Part shown: in pieces, positions 28,448 through 37,515 of the stretch | Numbering within the stretch: the stretch's first letter is position 1 | Layout: each line of letters begins with the position of its first letter | IMG/VR virus record: IMGVR_UViG_3300042294_004018 | Span: 1-44,104 of that record | DNA: 44,104 bases | DNA from: a virus | Strand: one strand, 5' to 3' | Notes under the pieces: generated by a model | Databases searched by the model: none | Seen by the model: the letters and a program-made list of their open reading frames with translations, nothing else | Told to the model about the DNA's origin: nothing | Made by a program: the position numbers and the translations under genes

Positions 28448-31278
28448 TGGCCGTCAATTTTGATGCGATTCTGAAGATTGGGGCCGAAGTCGCGGGGATG
28501 GGCAGTGTCACAAAGCTCAGCGACACTCTGATCAATGTGTCGAAATCGGCCAAGCTGGCGGCCCAGGAGAATGCCCGGGTCTTCAGCACCGACGGGATAG
28601 AGCGTCAGATGGCCGCGGCCACGGCAGCATCAATCCAGATCCTGGATGCCGACAAGCAGGTGCTGGCGTCACGGATGAAGCTGTTGGACAACGACAGGGA
28701 CCGTGCAGCGGCCCAGAATCAAATGGCGGCCCTGGAGGTGCAGGGCGCGGAGCTGCGGCGCAAGCAGACAGAAGAGCAGTTGGCCGGCGAGCTGAAGACG
28801 GCCCAGGCCAAAAAGACGGCCACCCAGTTGGAGCTGCAGCGGGCGCAATCGGTGGTTTCTACTGCTGGCGCCTACGGCAAGATCACGCCCGAGATGCTGC
28901 GGCAGACCGAAGCTGCCAGGACCGCTAACCGAATTGCGCAGGAAGAGCTAGTAATAACCACAAGCATTGTCGCCAAAAAAAGAGAAGTAGCAGATGCGCA
29001 GCTTAGGGCGGCTCAGGCTCAGGCCGAATCGTTGCGGGTGGTTCACGTAGAAGCCACCCGCCTGCAGTCGGTTCTGTCTGGCCTGAACAGCATCGATGCA
29101 AGCTTCAGCCGGGGATTTGATGCTGTTCTGAACAGCCGATCCTGGCAGGCTGCTGCTGCTGGCGCGGCAGGCTTTGGCGCTGCCCTTGCGATCAGCACCA
29201 AAGCAGCCATTGATTTTGAAACCAGTGTTTCCAGGGTGCGCAAAGTGATGGATGGCCTGGAGACGCCCAAAGCAATTAAGGAAATATCAACCGAGATCAT
29301 TGGCCTATCCAAGCAACTGCCCGTTTCCGCCAAGGGGTTTGCAGAGATTTACGCTGCCGCAGGCGCTTCAGGTATAGCCAGGAGCGAGGTCAAGGCATTC
29401 GCCAAGGACGTGGCGGGCCTCAGTGTTGCCTTTGAGATGACAGCTGATCAGGCTGGCACGTCAATAGCGAAGCTGCGCAACAGCCTCGGCATGACCCAGC
29501 CCGAAGTAATGAAGCTGGCTGATGCCATGAACTACCTTGACCAGCAAACAGCAGCCAGGGCCTCCCAGTTGGTGGAGTTTGCATTGCGTTCTGGTGCCGT
29601 TGGACAGCAGGCGGGACTGGCAGCAGAGAAAACCGTGGCATTTGGCGCGGCCATGATCTCGGCTGGCGCTGATACGGAGGTAGCCGCGACCTCGTTTAAC
29701 AACATGGTGAAGGCGCTTACGCGGGGCAACTCAATGACTGAACGGCAGGTTGCCGCGTTGCAGACTTTAGGCTTTGTCGGAAAAGATGCAGGACTAAATC
29801 TAGCCAGGGCAATGCAAGAGAGCGCCGAACCTACGATTAGAGACTTTATTAACCGCATCAAAGCAATGCCTAAAGAAATGCAGGCATCTGTAATTTCTGA
29901 TTTCTTTGGTGACGAGACAAGAGCTTTGCCTGCGTTAATTCAGAACGTAGACAACCTTACAAAGTCTTTAGACGCTGTTGCCGGTCCAGGTAATTACGCT
30001 GGCTCGATGGCCAAAGAGCTTGGCGTGCAAATGGGCACCACTGCGGCGCAAATGCAGCTAGCGAAAAACAACGTAGAAGCGCTGCAGATTGAGATAGGCA
30101 ATTTGATAGTACCTATAATTAACCAGCTAGTACCTGGTGTTATTGCAGTAGTTCAAGCGCTTTCGGGCCTTGCCCAAGCCAATCCCCTGCTCACGCAAAT
30201 AGCTATTGGGGTTGGCGCCATTGGAGCAGCAGCCATCATTGCTCTGCCCGTTGTGGTTGGCCTTGGGATGGCTCTCAAGACCATTGCCGGTTTTGGCCTG
30301 GGCGCCACCCTGGCTGGCTGGGCTGGGGCCATGCCGGCGGTAACAGCAGGTCTGGCAGGCATCGCCAGCACCATCGCCTCAGTCGCCACGGGCCTGGCCG
30401 CCCTGGTCGCCGGGTTCGTGACCGCCCCGGTGCTGATTGGCGCAGCAGCCGTGGCCACGGCTGTTGTCGTTTTCTCATTCCGCGATCAGATCGCCGATGC
30501 ATTCCGTGGCCTCTGGGATCTGATCGCCAACCCTGAAACCGGGTTCGTTGCAATGATCGGCGGTGGCTGGAACCTGATGATGGACAACATCAGCAGCTAT
30601 GTCAGTAACATTCTGCCCAATATCAGTGACAACTTTGCAGCGTTTTTTGACACCATCATCGGCCCAGAGAATGGCCTGATTGCCCGCCTGGGGCAGACCT
30701 GGAATGCTGGCATGGACGGCATCAAGGACTATGCGCTAGGCCTGGTGAAGCCCATCACCGACGCCTGGGAGTCGATCGTTGGCACGGTGAGAGGGGTGCT
30801 GAATTCGGCCCTTAGCGTCGCAGCGCGGGGGATCAATGCCTTCATCGGGCAAGTCAACCGCCTCATTCAATCGGTCAACTCAATCAGTGGCCGGGTGGGC
30901 CTGCCGCAGCTGGGGGCTATCCAGCCTGTTGAAGTGCCATCATTCGCCGGCGGCGGCTACACCGGCAACGGCCCACGGTCTGGCGGGCTTGACGGGCAGG
31001 GCGGATTCATGGCGATGGTCCACCCGCAGGAGCAGGTCATTGATCTGCAGCGGTCGGCTCCTCGTGCTGCCACAAGCGGCGGCAGCGGGGCAGGGGGCTC
31101 CAGAGGCGGCACCTTCGCCCCAACGATCCAGGTTCAAACCGGCCCGGTCCAGCAGCAACCCGACGGCTCCCAGTGGATCAGACGCGAGGACGCCGAAGCC
31201 ATGGTGAGCGATGGCGTTGGCCAGCTCTGGGATCACATCCAGAGTTATGACGGCCGCCAGGCGCTGGGGATGGCCTGA
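28447..31278 (+). CDS. Tape measure protein
   Basis: 943 residues. A coiled-coil N-terminal third (KLAAQENARVFS, QLAGELKTAQAKKTATQLEL), then the tape-measure core (AIDFETSVSRVRKVMDGLE, AAGASGIARSEVKAFAKD, SAGADTEVAATSFNNMVKAL), hydrophobic segments at about 578-676 and a Gly-rich tail. This core pattern is conserved in TP901-type tape-measure proteins. Its length fixes the tail length. The order G-T-H is canonical. Confidence 0.95.
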   Translation: MAVNFDAILKIGAEVAGMGSVTKLSDTLINVSKSAKLAAQENARVFSTDGIERQMAAATAASIQILDADKQVLASRMKLLDNDRDRAAAQNQMAALEVQGAELRRKQTEEQLAGELKTAQAKKTATQLELQRAQSVVSTAGAYGKITPEMLRQTEAARTANRIAQEELVITTSIVAKKREVADAQLRAAQAQAESLRVVHVEATRLQSVLSGLNSIDASFSRGFDAVLNSRSWQAAAAGAAGFGAALAISTKAAIDFETSVSRVRKVMDGLETPKAIKEISTEIIGLSKQLPVSAKGFAEIYAAAGASGIARSEVKAFAKDVAGLSVAFEMTADQAGTSIAKLRNSLGMTQPEVMKLADAMNYLDQQTAARASQLVEFALRSGAVGQQAGLAAEKTVAFGAAMISAGADTEVAATSFNNMVKALTRGNSMTERQVAALQTLGFVGKDAGLNLARAMQESAEPTIRDFINRIKAMPKEMQASVISDFFGDETRALPALIQNVDNLTKSLDAVAGPGNYAGSMAKELGVQMGTTAAQMQLAKNNVEALQIEIGNLIVPIINQLVPGVIAVVQALSGLAQANPLLTQIAIGVGAIGAAAIIALPVVVGLGMALKTIAGFGLGATLAGWAGAMPAVTAGLAGIASTIASVATGLAALVAGFVTAPVLIGAAAVATAVVVFSFRDQIADAFRGLWDLIANPETGFVAMIGGGWNLMMDNISSYVSNILPNISDNFAAFFDTIIGPENGLIARLGQTWNAGMDGIKDYALGLVKPITDAWESIVGTVRGVLNSALSVAARGINAFIGQVNRLIQSVNSISGRVGLPQLGAIQPVEVPSFAGGGYTGNGPRSGGLDGQGGFMAMVHPQEQVIDLQRSAPRAATSGGSGAGGSRGGTFAPTIQVQTGPVQQQPDGSQWIRREDAEAMVSDGVGQLWDHIQSYDGRQALGMA

Positions 31279-31760
31279 TGCCCGACTACGGCCCCCACGT
31301 CTACACCCAGACCCTGAAGTGGATGGATAGCAGCGGCAACGCGAAGCAGAGATGGCACCGGCTCGATGGGATCAACAACAGCCCCTTCACTGCCTTTGAT
31401 GCTGGCGATGGCGACGGGGTGCAGCGCTGGGAGTTTCAGGAGTTCAACTGCCCAGGCCTTGATTCGGGCCTGGTATCCGGATCGGTCACGATCACCTGCG
31501 CACATTCCCCCGCAGTCAGGTCGCTGGTGTTCCAAGCAGCTGCTAATCAGTGGCTTATCGAAGCGACTCAATTCGAGGTTACCCTGTCCGGCCTCTCCAG
31601 GATTTCCAGCGGGCTATTCCAGGTCAGCGGCGGAGATGGTGGCCTGACCTCAATTTCATTCTTGGCCACCAGCACACCGCCCCCGGTCATGGCGATGATG
31701 CCGCCTAGGATTGCAACTACAGAATTGATCGGCACGCCCTGTAAATTTGATTTTTTATAA
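31278..31760 (+). CDS. Minor tail protein, gpM-like position
   Basis: 160 residues: MPDYGPHVYTQTLKWMDSSG, beta-rich (GDGDGVQRWEFQEFNCPGLD, VSGSVTITCAHSPAV). The overlap of its start with the tape-measure stop, and the following tip protein, place it as the distal-tail ring protein (lambda gpM type). Sequence resemblance is weak. Confidence 0.65.
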   Translation: MPDYGPHVYTQTLKWMDSSGNAKQRWHRLDGINNSPFTAFDAGDGDGVQRWEFQEFNCPGLDSGLVSGSVTITCAHSPAVRSLVFQAAANQWLIEATQFEVTLSGLSRISSGLFQVSGGDGGLTSISFLATSTPPPVMAMMPPRIATTELIGTPCKFDFL

Positions 31761-31761
31761 C

Positions 31762-33996
31762 ATGAATCCACCAAGTTTTAGTTTTAGCAGCACCAGCAAT
31801 ACAAGCACAGGCCGATCAGCAAGTTTGCCGTTTTTAAATAGCAATACCCCGTCAAAGCCTTTGCCTTACCAAAGTGCTATTGGTAAACGAAAACAAGCGC
31901 TTGGAGGCTCAGCGCTTGTTACTAGACCCAATGGCGTAGACGCTGGCCCGCAATGGAACGGCAAACAGCAAGCAATGCTTTTGCTTGAGTCAATTCCCAT
32001 AGTGTGGACCAGAAGGATAGATGGCGTCGAAGGCAAGAATGGCACGGGCGGAGTCGTTGTAGCACCAAAAGCAACAGCCTGCAGAATCTCTGTTTCAGGT
32101 ATTAACGGCGTAGCAATTGCCTATCATTTAGTTGTAAGCGAAGGCAAAATAGGGGAAATACAGGTTAGAGATGTTTTCCATGGTCCATGCCGTGTTGGCT
32201 CTTACAGTCAGTCTTTTGGTAAAAGGGCGGGCACTTGGCTTCCTGGCAATACTATACACGCTGCGCTTGGTAATAGGGTAAAGCTAGCGCCAACATTTTG
32301 TGGGACCGTTGGCACGTTTGAGGGAATATCTACCTTTAGCTTTCAGGCAACTTACCTTAATGGATACACGACTGAAGTCGTCGATGGTATTTCTTTTATT
32401 GTTCCCCTTGAAGATCAAGAACTTTGGCAACGCAAAGTTAACATTTTTGTTCGCAACGGCGCCCAGTCCATCCGTTTAACGGATAACGTCTACGGCAGCA
32501 GTAACAACCTGGCGGAGCTTTACTACTGGCTACTGACTCATACTCGCAGGATTCCAGAGATACAGATAGACCGTGATTCGTTAACGACAACCGCTAAGTT
32601 CATGGCGGTCAATGGCCTGCTCTGGGATGGCATCTTGACCGAGCCAGCCAGCACCAGTGATTGGCTGAGCAAGGTGGGGCCCTATTTCCTGGTGCGTTCT
32701 AGCACCATTGGCGGGCGGTACGGCATGAGGCCATTGCTACCCGTCACCCCGTCAGGGGCAATCGACACTGAGCCGCAAACGCCTGCGTGGGTGTTCGACA
32801 GTGAAGCGATCTTTGATGGCAGCTATTCATATCAGCTCGCAGACCCAAAGGCCCGGCAGCCATACAGGGCTGAGGTGGCATGGCGGCAACAAGGGGATGA
32901 CGGGCTGTCGGGGATCACCAGAACCACAACGGTCAAATATGACGACACCCCGGACTCGGCACCAATTGAACCGCATGATATGACGCAGTTTGCCACATCT
33001 AAAGGTCATGCTGTTAAGGCTATGCGATTTGCGCAGGCAAAGCGGCGATACATTACGCATACTGCGCAGGTAATAATCAAGGCGGGATATTGGAATGCGC
33101 GGATAGGCGAAGGTGATTTGATTGCTCTCCAGCTCGACCGGGAAGACGTAGACGGCGTTGATGACCCGTTGGTGGAGTGGTATTTGATTGTAAGCATGAA
33201 GCAAGGAAGGGAAGGGCAGCTATCGCTAGACCTGGAGCATTTTCCTGTTGACCCCCAGTACCGGTCGTTGGTTGCTCTAGATGTTGCAAGTGTTTCAGCG
33301 GAGGAAGATTTATTCATCACTGGCAGCAGCGTGCCATCCTGCGATGCCGACCCCAGTCGCGCAACTGATACCTCAATCCCTGCGGAGGATGCCGAGAGTC
33401 GGACCGCTGAAGAGGTTTATTTCTACAACGAAAATGGTCGTTTTCCAGATAGTGGTGAATATGCGAGTGGCGGCGCCATGGCTGGTGAAGGTGATGCCAG
33501 CTTCGCCTTTAGCAGTGCTCCTGCGGCTGGCCCCACTGGCAGCAGTGGCGGCGGGGGAGGTGCTGGCAGCAGCAGCGGGGGGGGAAGTCTATGGCGGGGT
33601 GAGGCTGCCCCCCCTGCACCGCTGCCACCCACCGGCCCGGTCGAGCCACCTGAGATCCCATCCCAACCTGACACCCCTGACGGCCCGGCGGATCCGCCAC
33701 TACCACCGAAGCCGCCCCAGGATTACACAAAATACACCCTACTCTTGGACTTTATAGGAACAAAGCCATGGACAAATTACGGCATACACATAGAACAAGT
33801 TAATATAGCGGTTAGCCCAGGGCAAACGGCATTCATTCATGGCGATTCAAACGATCAATTTACATATGTTCAGAAGGTAAACGCTGACGGCTCGCTTGGC
33901 TCCAAGACTGGGTATCAGCATCTTGTAGACGGCAGCCCTATAGCAACATGGTCTTACATGTGGACGGGTCGTTCCCTTAGCCCCGGATATTTCTAA
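31762..33996 (+). CDS. Tail tip/host specificity protein, gpJ-like
   Basis: 744 residues from the ATG at 31762. The N-terminal part is AT-rich and beta-rich. The central part resembles gpJ (ELYYWLLTHTRRIPEIQIDR, VNGLLWDGILTEPASTSDW, IGGRYGMRPLL), followed by a fibronectin-like region. A Gly/Ser linker (SSGGGGGAGSSSGGG) and a Pro-rich linker follow, then a terminal 80-residue domain. No L-, K- or I-like genes are found between M and J. It binds the receptor and ends the tail tube. Confidence 0.78.
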   Translation: MNPPSFSFSSTSNTSTGRSASLPFLNSNTPSKPLPYQSAIGKRKQALGGSALVTRPNGVDAGPQWNGKQQAMLLLESIPIVWTRRIDGVEGKNGTGGVVVAPKATACRISVSGINGVAIAYHLVVSEGKIGEIQVRDVFHGPCRVGSYSQSFGKRAGTWLPGNTIHAALGNRVKLAPTFCGTVGTFEGISTFSFQATYLNGYTTEVVDGISFIVPLEDQELWQRKVNIFVRNGAQSIRLTDNVYGSSNNLAELYYWLLTHTRRIPEIQIDRDSLTTTAKFMAVNGLLWDGILTEPASTSDWLSKVGPYFLVRSSTIGGRYGMRPLLPVTPSGAIDTEPQTPAWVFDSEAIFDGSYSYQLADPKARQPYRAEVAWRQQGDDGLSGITRTTTVKYDDTPDSAPIEPHDMTQFATSKGHAVKAMRFAQAKRRYITHTAQVIIKAGYWNARIGEGDLIALQLDREDVDGVDDPLVEWYLIVSMKQGREGQLSLDLEHFPVDPQYRSLVALDVASVSAEEDLFITGSSVPSCDADPSRATDTSIPAEDAESRTAEEVYFYNENGRFPDSGEYASGGAMAGEGDASFAFSSAPAAGPTGSSGGGGGAGSSSGGGSLWRGEAAPPAPLPPTGPVEPPEIPSQPDTPDGPADPPLPPKPPQDYTKYTLLLDFIGTKPWTNYGIHIEQVNIAVSPGQTAFIHGDSNDQFTYVQKVNADGSLGSKTGYQHLVDGSPIATWSYMWTGRSLSPGYF

Positions 33997-35210
33997 TGGC
34001 CGACTTCCCCACCCTCCGCCCCGCCACCGTCTCGATCACCCCCGGCGTGGTCCCTGCCACCCTGCAGCTGGGTTACGACGGCAGCAGCACCACCAGCACC
34101 GCCGATCTGGTGCCGACGGGCGACACTTTGGCGATGACGTTTCAGGGGCTCTCTGAAGCCCAGGCCCGCAGCGTGCCAGACCACCAGCTGAGCCAGCAGG
34201 GCCGGTCGTTTGCATTCAACTCAGCCACCCTGGCGCCATCAGAAACCCCGCCAGGATTCCGCTGGACCTATGCCCGCCCGGTCGAGCAGGACGACATTCG
34301 GGCGGTGCCAGGGACTGAGTTCTATGCCCTGTCGGTTGAGTTTGTTGGGGTCTGGATCCGTCGGGCCTCGACCCCATCGGCATCGGTCCGGATCCGGCTG
34401 CGAACCACGGGGGCCAGGGCGCTCCCCGCCGGCACGCCATCGGCATCGGTCAATCTGACGCTCACCACCACGGGCGCGGGGATGCAAGTCGGCACACCAT
34501 CGCAATCAACGCTGCTGCTACTGCGGACCACCGGGGCGAATACTATAACAACACCATTAAACGATCCTGATTATAGTTCTGTTATCCTGCATTTATCGCT
34601 TACAAATGACAGCGGCTTTACTGATGTAAGTGGCAGGGCGGCGTCAGTGACGCCAGGCAATGTGTCAATCAGCCCAACGATAGGGAGATGGGGCGCTGGC
34701 AGTGCGTACTTTAGCGGCGCTACTGGTGCCTGGATGTCTGCTGCGCTGGCGGATGTCATAGGCGAATCAGACTATACAATACGGTTTTGGTTTAGGAAGC
34801 CTGCGGGCGCAAATACTGATGGATTATTCCAATTTTATGATAACTTTGATGGGTCTAACTTCTTTGTTCCCAGCGATGCTTTGCAGTGTTTATGGGGGTC
34901 TAATCGGGTTACCGTCAGCGGCGCCGGATTTGTTCATCAAGGGCCACCTGACATCCCGGCTGATGATGAGTGGGCATTCCTTCAACATACTAGGGCAGGC
35001 GGAATTGCAACAACAACTGTAAACGGCGCGGCGGATCCATTCCCCGACACCAGTCCTTACGGCAGTAGCATTACCCAAACTCTTCTAGCAATTGGCTTGC
35101 AAAGTGGTAATTTTGCATCTCGCCGATGGCTTGGATACATCAGCGACTTCCAGGTGTCCCTAGTCGCACGGCCTCACGTCGTCCCGACCGGGCCGCTGCC
35201 GATTTTCTAG
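33996..35210 (+). CDS. Tail fibre/receptor-binding protein with LamG-like end
   Basis: 404 residues. Residues 1-120 form a beta-rich domain that recurs in the minus-strand gene at 35215-35556. Three repeats of the type TPSASVRIRLRTTGA follow (about 125-180), then an AT-rich concanavalin/LamG-like domain (DSGFTDVSGRAASVTPG, GRWGAGSAYFSGATGAWMSA, FNFASRRWLGYISDFQV-type strands). It overlaps the previous gene by one base. Probably a receptor-binding fibre. Confidence 0.75.
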   Translation: MADFPTLRPATVSITPGVVPATLQLGYDGSSTTSTADLVPTGDTLAMTFQGLSEAQARSVPDHQLSQQGRSFAFNSATLAPSETPPGFRWTYARPVEQDDIRAVPGTEFYALSVEFVGVWIRRASTPSASVRIRLRTTGARALPAGTPSASVNLTLTTTGAGMQVGTPSQSTLLLLRTTGANTITTPLNDPDYSSVILHLSLTNDSGFTDVSGRAASVTPGNVSISPTIGRWGAGSAYFSGATGAWMSAALADVIGESDYTIRFWFRKPAGANTDGLFQFYDNFDGSNFFVPSDALQCLWGSNRVTVSGAGFVHQGPPDIPADDEWAFLQHTRAGGIATTTVNGAADPFPDTSPYGSSITQTLLAIGLQSGNFASRRWLGYISDFQVSLVARPHVVPTGPLPIF

Positions 35211-35214
35211 GGGC

Positions 35215-35556
35215 TCACACCGCTCGCAGCACAACTCCGCTCACCTGCCAGAGACCCCCAGGTAGCAACTCCCAGGATGGTGCCGAGGCATAGCGCCATC
35301 GAACTGGCGCTGGGGGAACCGCACGCCCCACCCACACCGCAGCCGGCAGCTCCCAGGATGACAGCAGCCCCACGGTCCTGAAGTGGGCCTTGAGATCACT
35401 GAACTGCGCGGCCGTGAATACCGGCAGGGGCAAGCTCACGGTCTGACCGGACAGGCTATCGCTCAACCGAAACCGCCGATCAAGTTCGGCGGCGATATTA
35501 AAATCCCCAAGGGTATGTGGCCTCCCGATTGGAAGGCAGGATTCAGGGAAATTCAT
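35215..35556 (-). CDS. Beta-domain tail protein, paralogue of the N-terminus at 33996
   Basis: 113 residues: SLSGQTVSLPLPVFTAAQFS, GLLSSWELPAAVWVG, RWRYASAPSWELLPGGLWQV. The same order of segments occurs in residues 1-120 of the 33996 product (TLAMTFQGLSEAQARS, GFRWTYARPVEQDDIRAVPG, YALSVEFVGVWI). Its start overlaps the stop of the 36404 gene (TGATG). Opposite strand to the tail operon. Confidence 0.75.
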   Translation of the reverse strand: MNFPESCLPIGRPHTLGDFNIAAELDRRFRLSDSLSGQTVSLPLPVFTAAQFSDLKAHFRTVGLLSSWELPAAVWVGRAVPPAPVRWRYASAPSWELLPGGLWQVSGVVLRAV

Positions 35557-36404
35557 CAGGAGTAAACCCCGCCAATGATTATCTCATTGGGATTAATTGG
35601 ATATGCAGCGCCAGTTGCTGGGTAAACGGCGCCCCAATCTACAATCATTACAACGCGGTCGGCTGTAGCTGCACCGCCAAGTTTCTGGTAGATGGCCACA
35701 TATCTAGGCGAAACCGTGCAACCTGTGAGGATGATCTGCTCAGCCCGCACGATGATCTCATCAAGAGCATCATTGCGCGTGATCGTCAGCGGGGCAGCCA
35801 CGCCACCAGCGGTATAGCCAGTGCCGGTCACCTCTGCGCTTAGATCCGACCGGAACGAATGCGATGGGCTGGGGGTGTAGCCAGTACCCAGCAGCATTGC
35901 CCAGAAATTGCCGGCGCTGAGGTTTAATGTCTCGTTGATTATTGCATTGATCGTTGCATGAGGCACCGTGATAGAACTGTTCTCGGCTGCAGTTTCGATT
36001 ATCATTTGCTCAAGCCTGAACAATCCGCCTACACTGTTCTGAGGGCTGCCAATATCATTGCACCCAAAGACAATTTGCAGGGAAGGGGTTGTTGATGGTC
36101 GATAATATATCAGGACTTTCTGGGCACCCGTGATGGTGGCGCTCCATGAAAACGGGGCAATGGTTAGGGTGTTAATCCCGGTTGTAGTGTTCATCGTGTT
36201 GCTCAGCGTTATCGCCTTACCGCCTGCCTGATACCCAGTTACAGGGCTAATCTCGCCGCTTGTAATTGCGGCCATCGTGTCATGCGTATCAGGATTAAAT
36301 GTAAAACTAGGCAGCATCAGTTGAGCATAGAAAACGCCAGTCAGTGGCATTTCAGCAGTCGCCAGGGCATTCAAGGCCCGGTTGCTGAGGGTGAAGACAG
36401 GCAT
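35556..36404 (-). CDS. Unknown tail-associated protein with internal duplication
   Basis: 282 residues, Thr/Gly/Asn-rich and beta-rich. Residues about 27-118 and 170-270 look like two copies of one domain: ITSGEISPVTGYQAGG against LSAEVTGTGYTAGG, followed in each by a Thr-rich strand and a hydrophobic strand with Tyr. Such duplicated beta domains are common in phage tail baseplate or fibre proteins. The minus-strand pair 36404-35215 is convergent with the fibre gene, only four bases apart. Confidence 0.75.
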   Translation of the reverse strand: MPVFTLSNRALNALATAEMPLTGVFYAQLMLPSFTFNPDTHDTMAAITSGEISPVTGYQAGGKAITLSNTMNTTTGINTLTIAPFSWSATITGAQKVLIYYRPSTTPSLQIVFGCNDIGSPQNSVGGLFRLEQMIIETAAENSSITVPHATINAIINETLNLSAGNFWAMLLGTGYTPSPSHSFRSDLSAEVTGTGYTAGGVAAPLTITRNDALDEIIVRAEQIILTGCTVSPRYVAIYQKLGGAATADRVVMIVDWGAVYPATGAAYPINPNEIIIGGVYS

Positions 36405-36444
36405 CGGGGCGGGGCTAGATTGTTGCCGCTATGCTACCGAGCCC

Positions 36445-37026
36445 ATGACAGCTGCTCCCCCTAACCCGCTGGCCGGCGTGCCCTATTACCGCCAGCGGGA
36501 TTCGGCGCAGCTGGGACAACGGGACCGCACCTGTTTCTCGTCCAGTTGCGCGATGCTGCTGGAGGCCCTGAGGCCCGGCACCCTCCATGGGCCCAATGGG
36601 GATGATCAGTATCTGGCGACGGTGCAGCGGTTTGGCGACACCACCCAGGTCGTTGCCCAGATCCAGGCCCTGGGCCACTACGGCATCACCGCGCGGTTTG
36701 AGCAGGTTGCCGATTTTTTGACGATCGAGCAGCAGATTGCTCGCGGCATCCCGGTTCCCTGCGGATACCTGCATCGAGGGCCCGTCCATCGCCCGACCGG
36801 CGGGGGGCATTGGATGATCGTCTACGGCCACACTCGCAACAGCGTGATCGTCAACGACCCGTGGGGAGACCCTGATCTGATCACCGGCGAAACGCTCAGC
36901 CCCAACGGCCAGGGTTTGCACTTCAGCCGGGAGCGCTTCGGCCGCCGCTGGATGGTGCGCTCGATCGGGAATGGGGCCTACCGGTTTGAGCCGGGCCGGG
37001 GGTGGGCGATCGTTGCGGATCGCTAG
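36445..37026 (+). CDS. C39-like papain-fold endolysin
   Basis: 193 residues from the Met at 36445. GVPYYRQRDS, then RTCFSSSCAML with C30 as likely nucleophile (spacing C-x6-M as in C39-type QCGPxxLAM), H122 in GGGHWMIVYGH and D138 in VIVNDPWG form a papain-like catalytic triad. Cyanophages often use such peptidases to cut peptidoglycan peptides. No signal peptide is visible, so a holin is needed. The stop shares the palindrome CTAG with the minus-strand gene on its right. Confidence 0.85.
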   Translation: MTAAPPNPLAGVPYYRQRDSAQLGQRDRTCFSSSCAMLLEALRPGTLHGPNGDDQYLATVQRFGDTTQVVAQIQALGHYGITARFEQVADFLTIEQQIARGIPVPCGYLHRGPVHRPTGGGHWMIVYGHTRNSVIVNDPWGDPDLITGETLSPNGQGLHFSRERFGRRWMVRSIGNGAYRFEPGRGWAIVADR

Positions 37027-37295
37027 CCCTCCTCCCGCCAGCCCCCCTCGTCCTGCACCATGCCGTCCCAGCCAGCTTGCCCCGCGTCGGCATCCTCAGT
37101 CAGCCCCTCGATCGGTTCCAGCTGGGCCCACTGCGCCGATGGGTTGTGCGGTTGCTGGGCGCGGCGCTGTTCGATCAGCTTGCGCAGAGGGGTTTGCGAT
37201 CGGTCCTGGTGCAGGGCCCCATCAATCGTGACCTCCCAACAGCCGCCACCCTCTGCGTCTGTTCCTACTCTTAACTGCAGCTCCTGATCTGCCAT
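37023..37295 (-). CDS. Small unknown protein, framed by overlapping start and stop
   Basis: 90 residues: MADQELQLRVGTDAEGGGCW, EVTIDGALHQDRSQTPLRKL, then a charged tail. Its stop shares CTAG with the lysin stop and its ATG shares CATG with the ATG of the 37294 gene on the other strand. Function unknown. Confidence 0.65.
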   Translation of the reverse strand: MADQELQLRVGTDAEGGGCWEVTIDGALHQDRSQTPLRKLIEQRRAQQPHNPSAQWAQLEPIEGLTEDADAGQAGWDGMVQDEGGWREEG

Positions 37296-37515
37296 GGCCT
37301 CGACCTCGAATAATTGGATGGTGCCGAACCTCACGCTAGAGGCTGAATCAGACCTGGAACGGGGCCGCATGATGCTGCAACAGATGACCCCAGAGCAGGT
37401 GTTGGCCCAGGCTCACGTGCTGCTCAAGCAGTCGGTAACGAATGGCGTGATCATCCGCCAGGCCGCCCAGCGCATCTGCGAACTGGAGGCCCGTGCTGCG
37501 GTTCGGGAGGGGTGA
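37294..37515 (+). CDS. NblA-like phycobilisome-degradation protein (tentative)
   Basis: 73 residues. Residues 13-46 show L-T-L-E (13-16), L21, M31-T-P-E-Q (31-35), L43 and Q46. This spacing equals the NblA pattern L-S-L-E-x4-L-x9-M-S-x-E-Q-x7-L-x2-Q. NblA proteins are about 60-residue adaptors that hand phycobilisomes to the Clp protease, and freshwater cyanophages carry nblA genes. Departures are the missing aromatic residue after LxLE and a longer C-terminal helix (RQAAQRICELEARA). It is divergent from the 37023 gene and convergent with the methyltransferase. Confidence 0.45.
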   Translation: MASTSNNWMVPNLTLEAESDLERGRMMLQQMTPEQVLAQAHVLLKQSVTNGVIIRQAAQRICELEARAAVREG

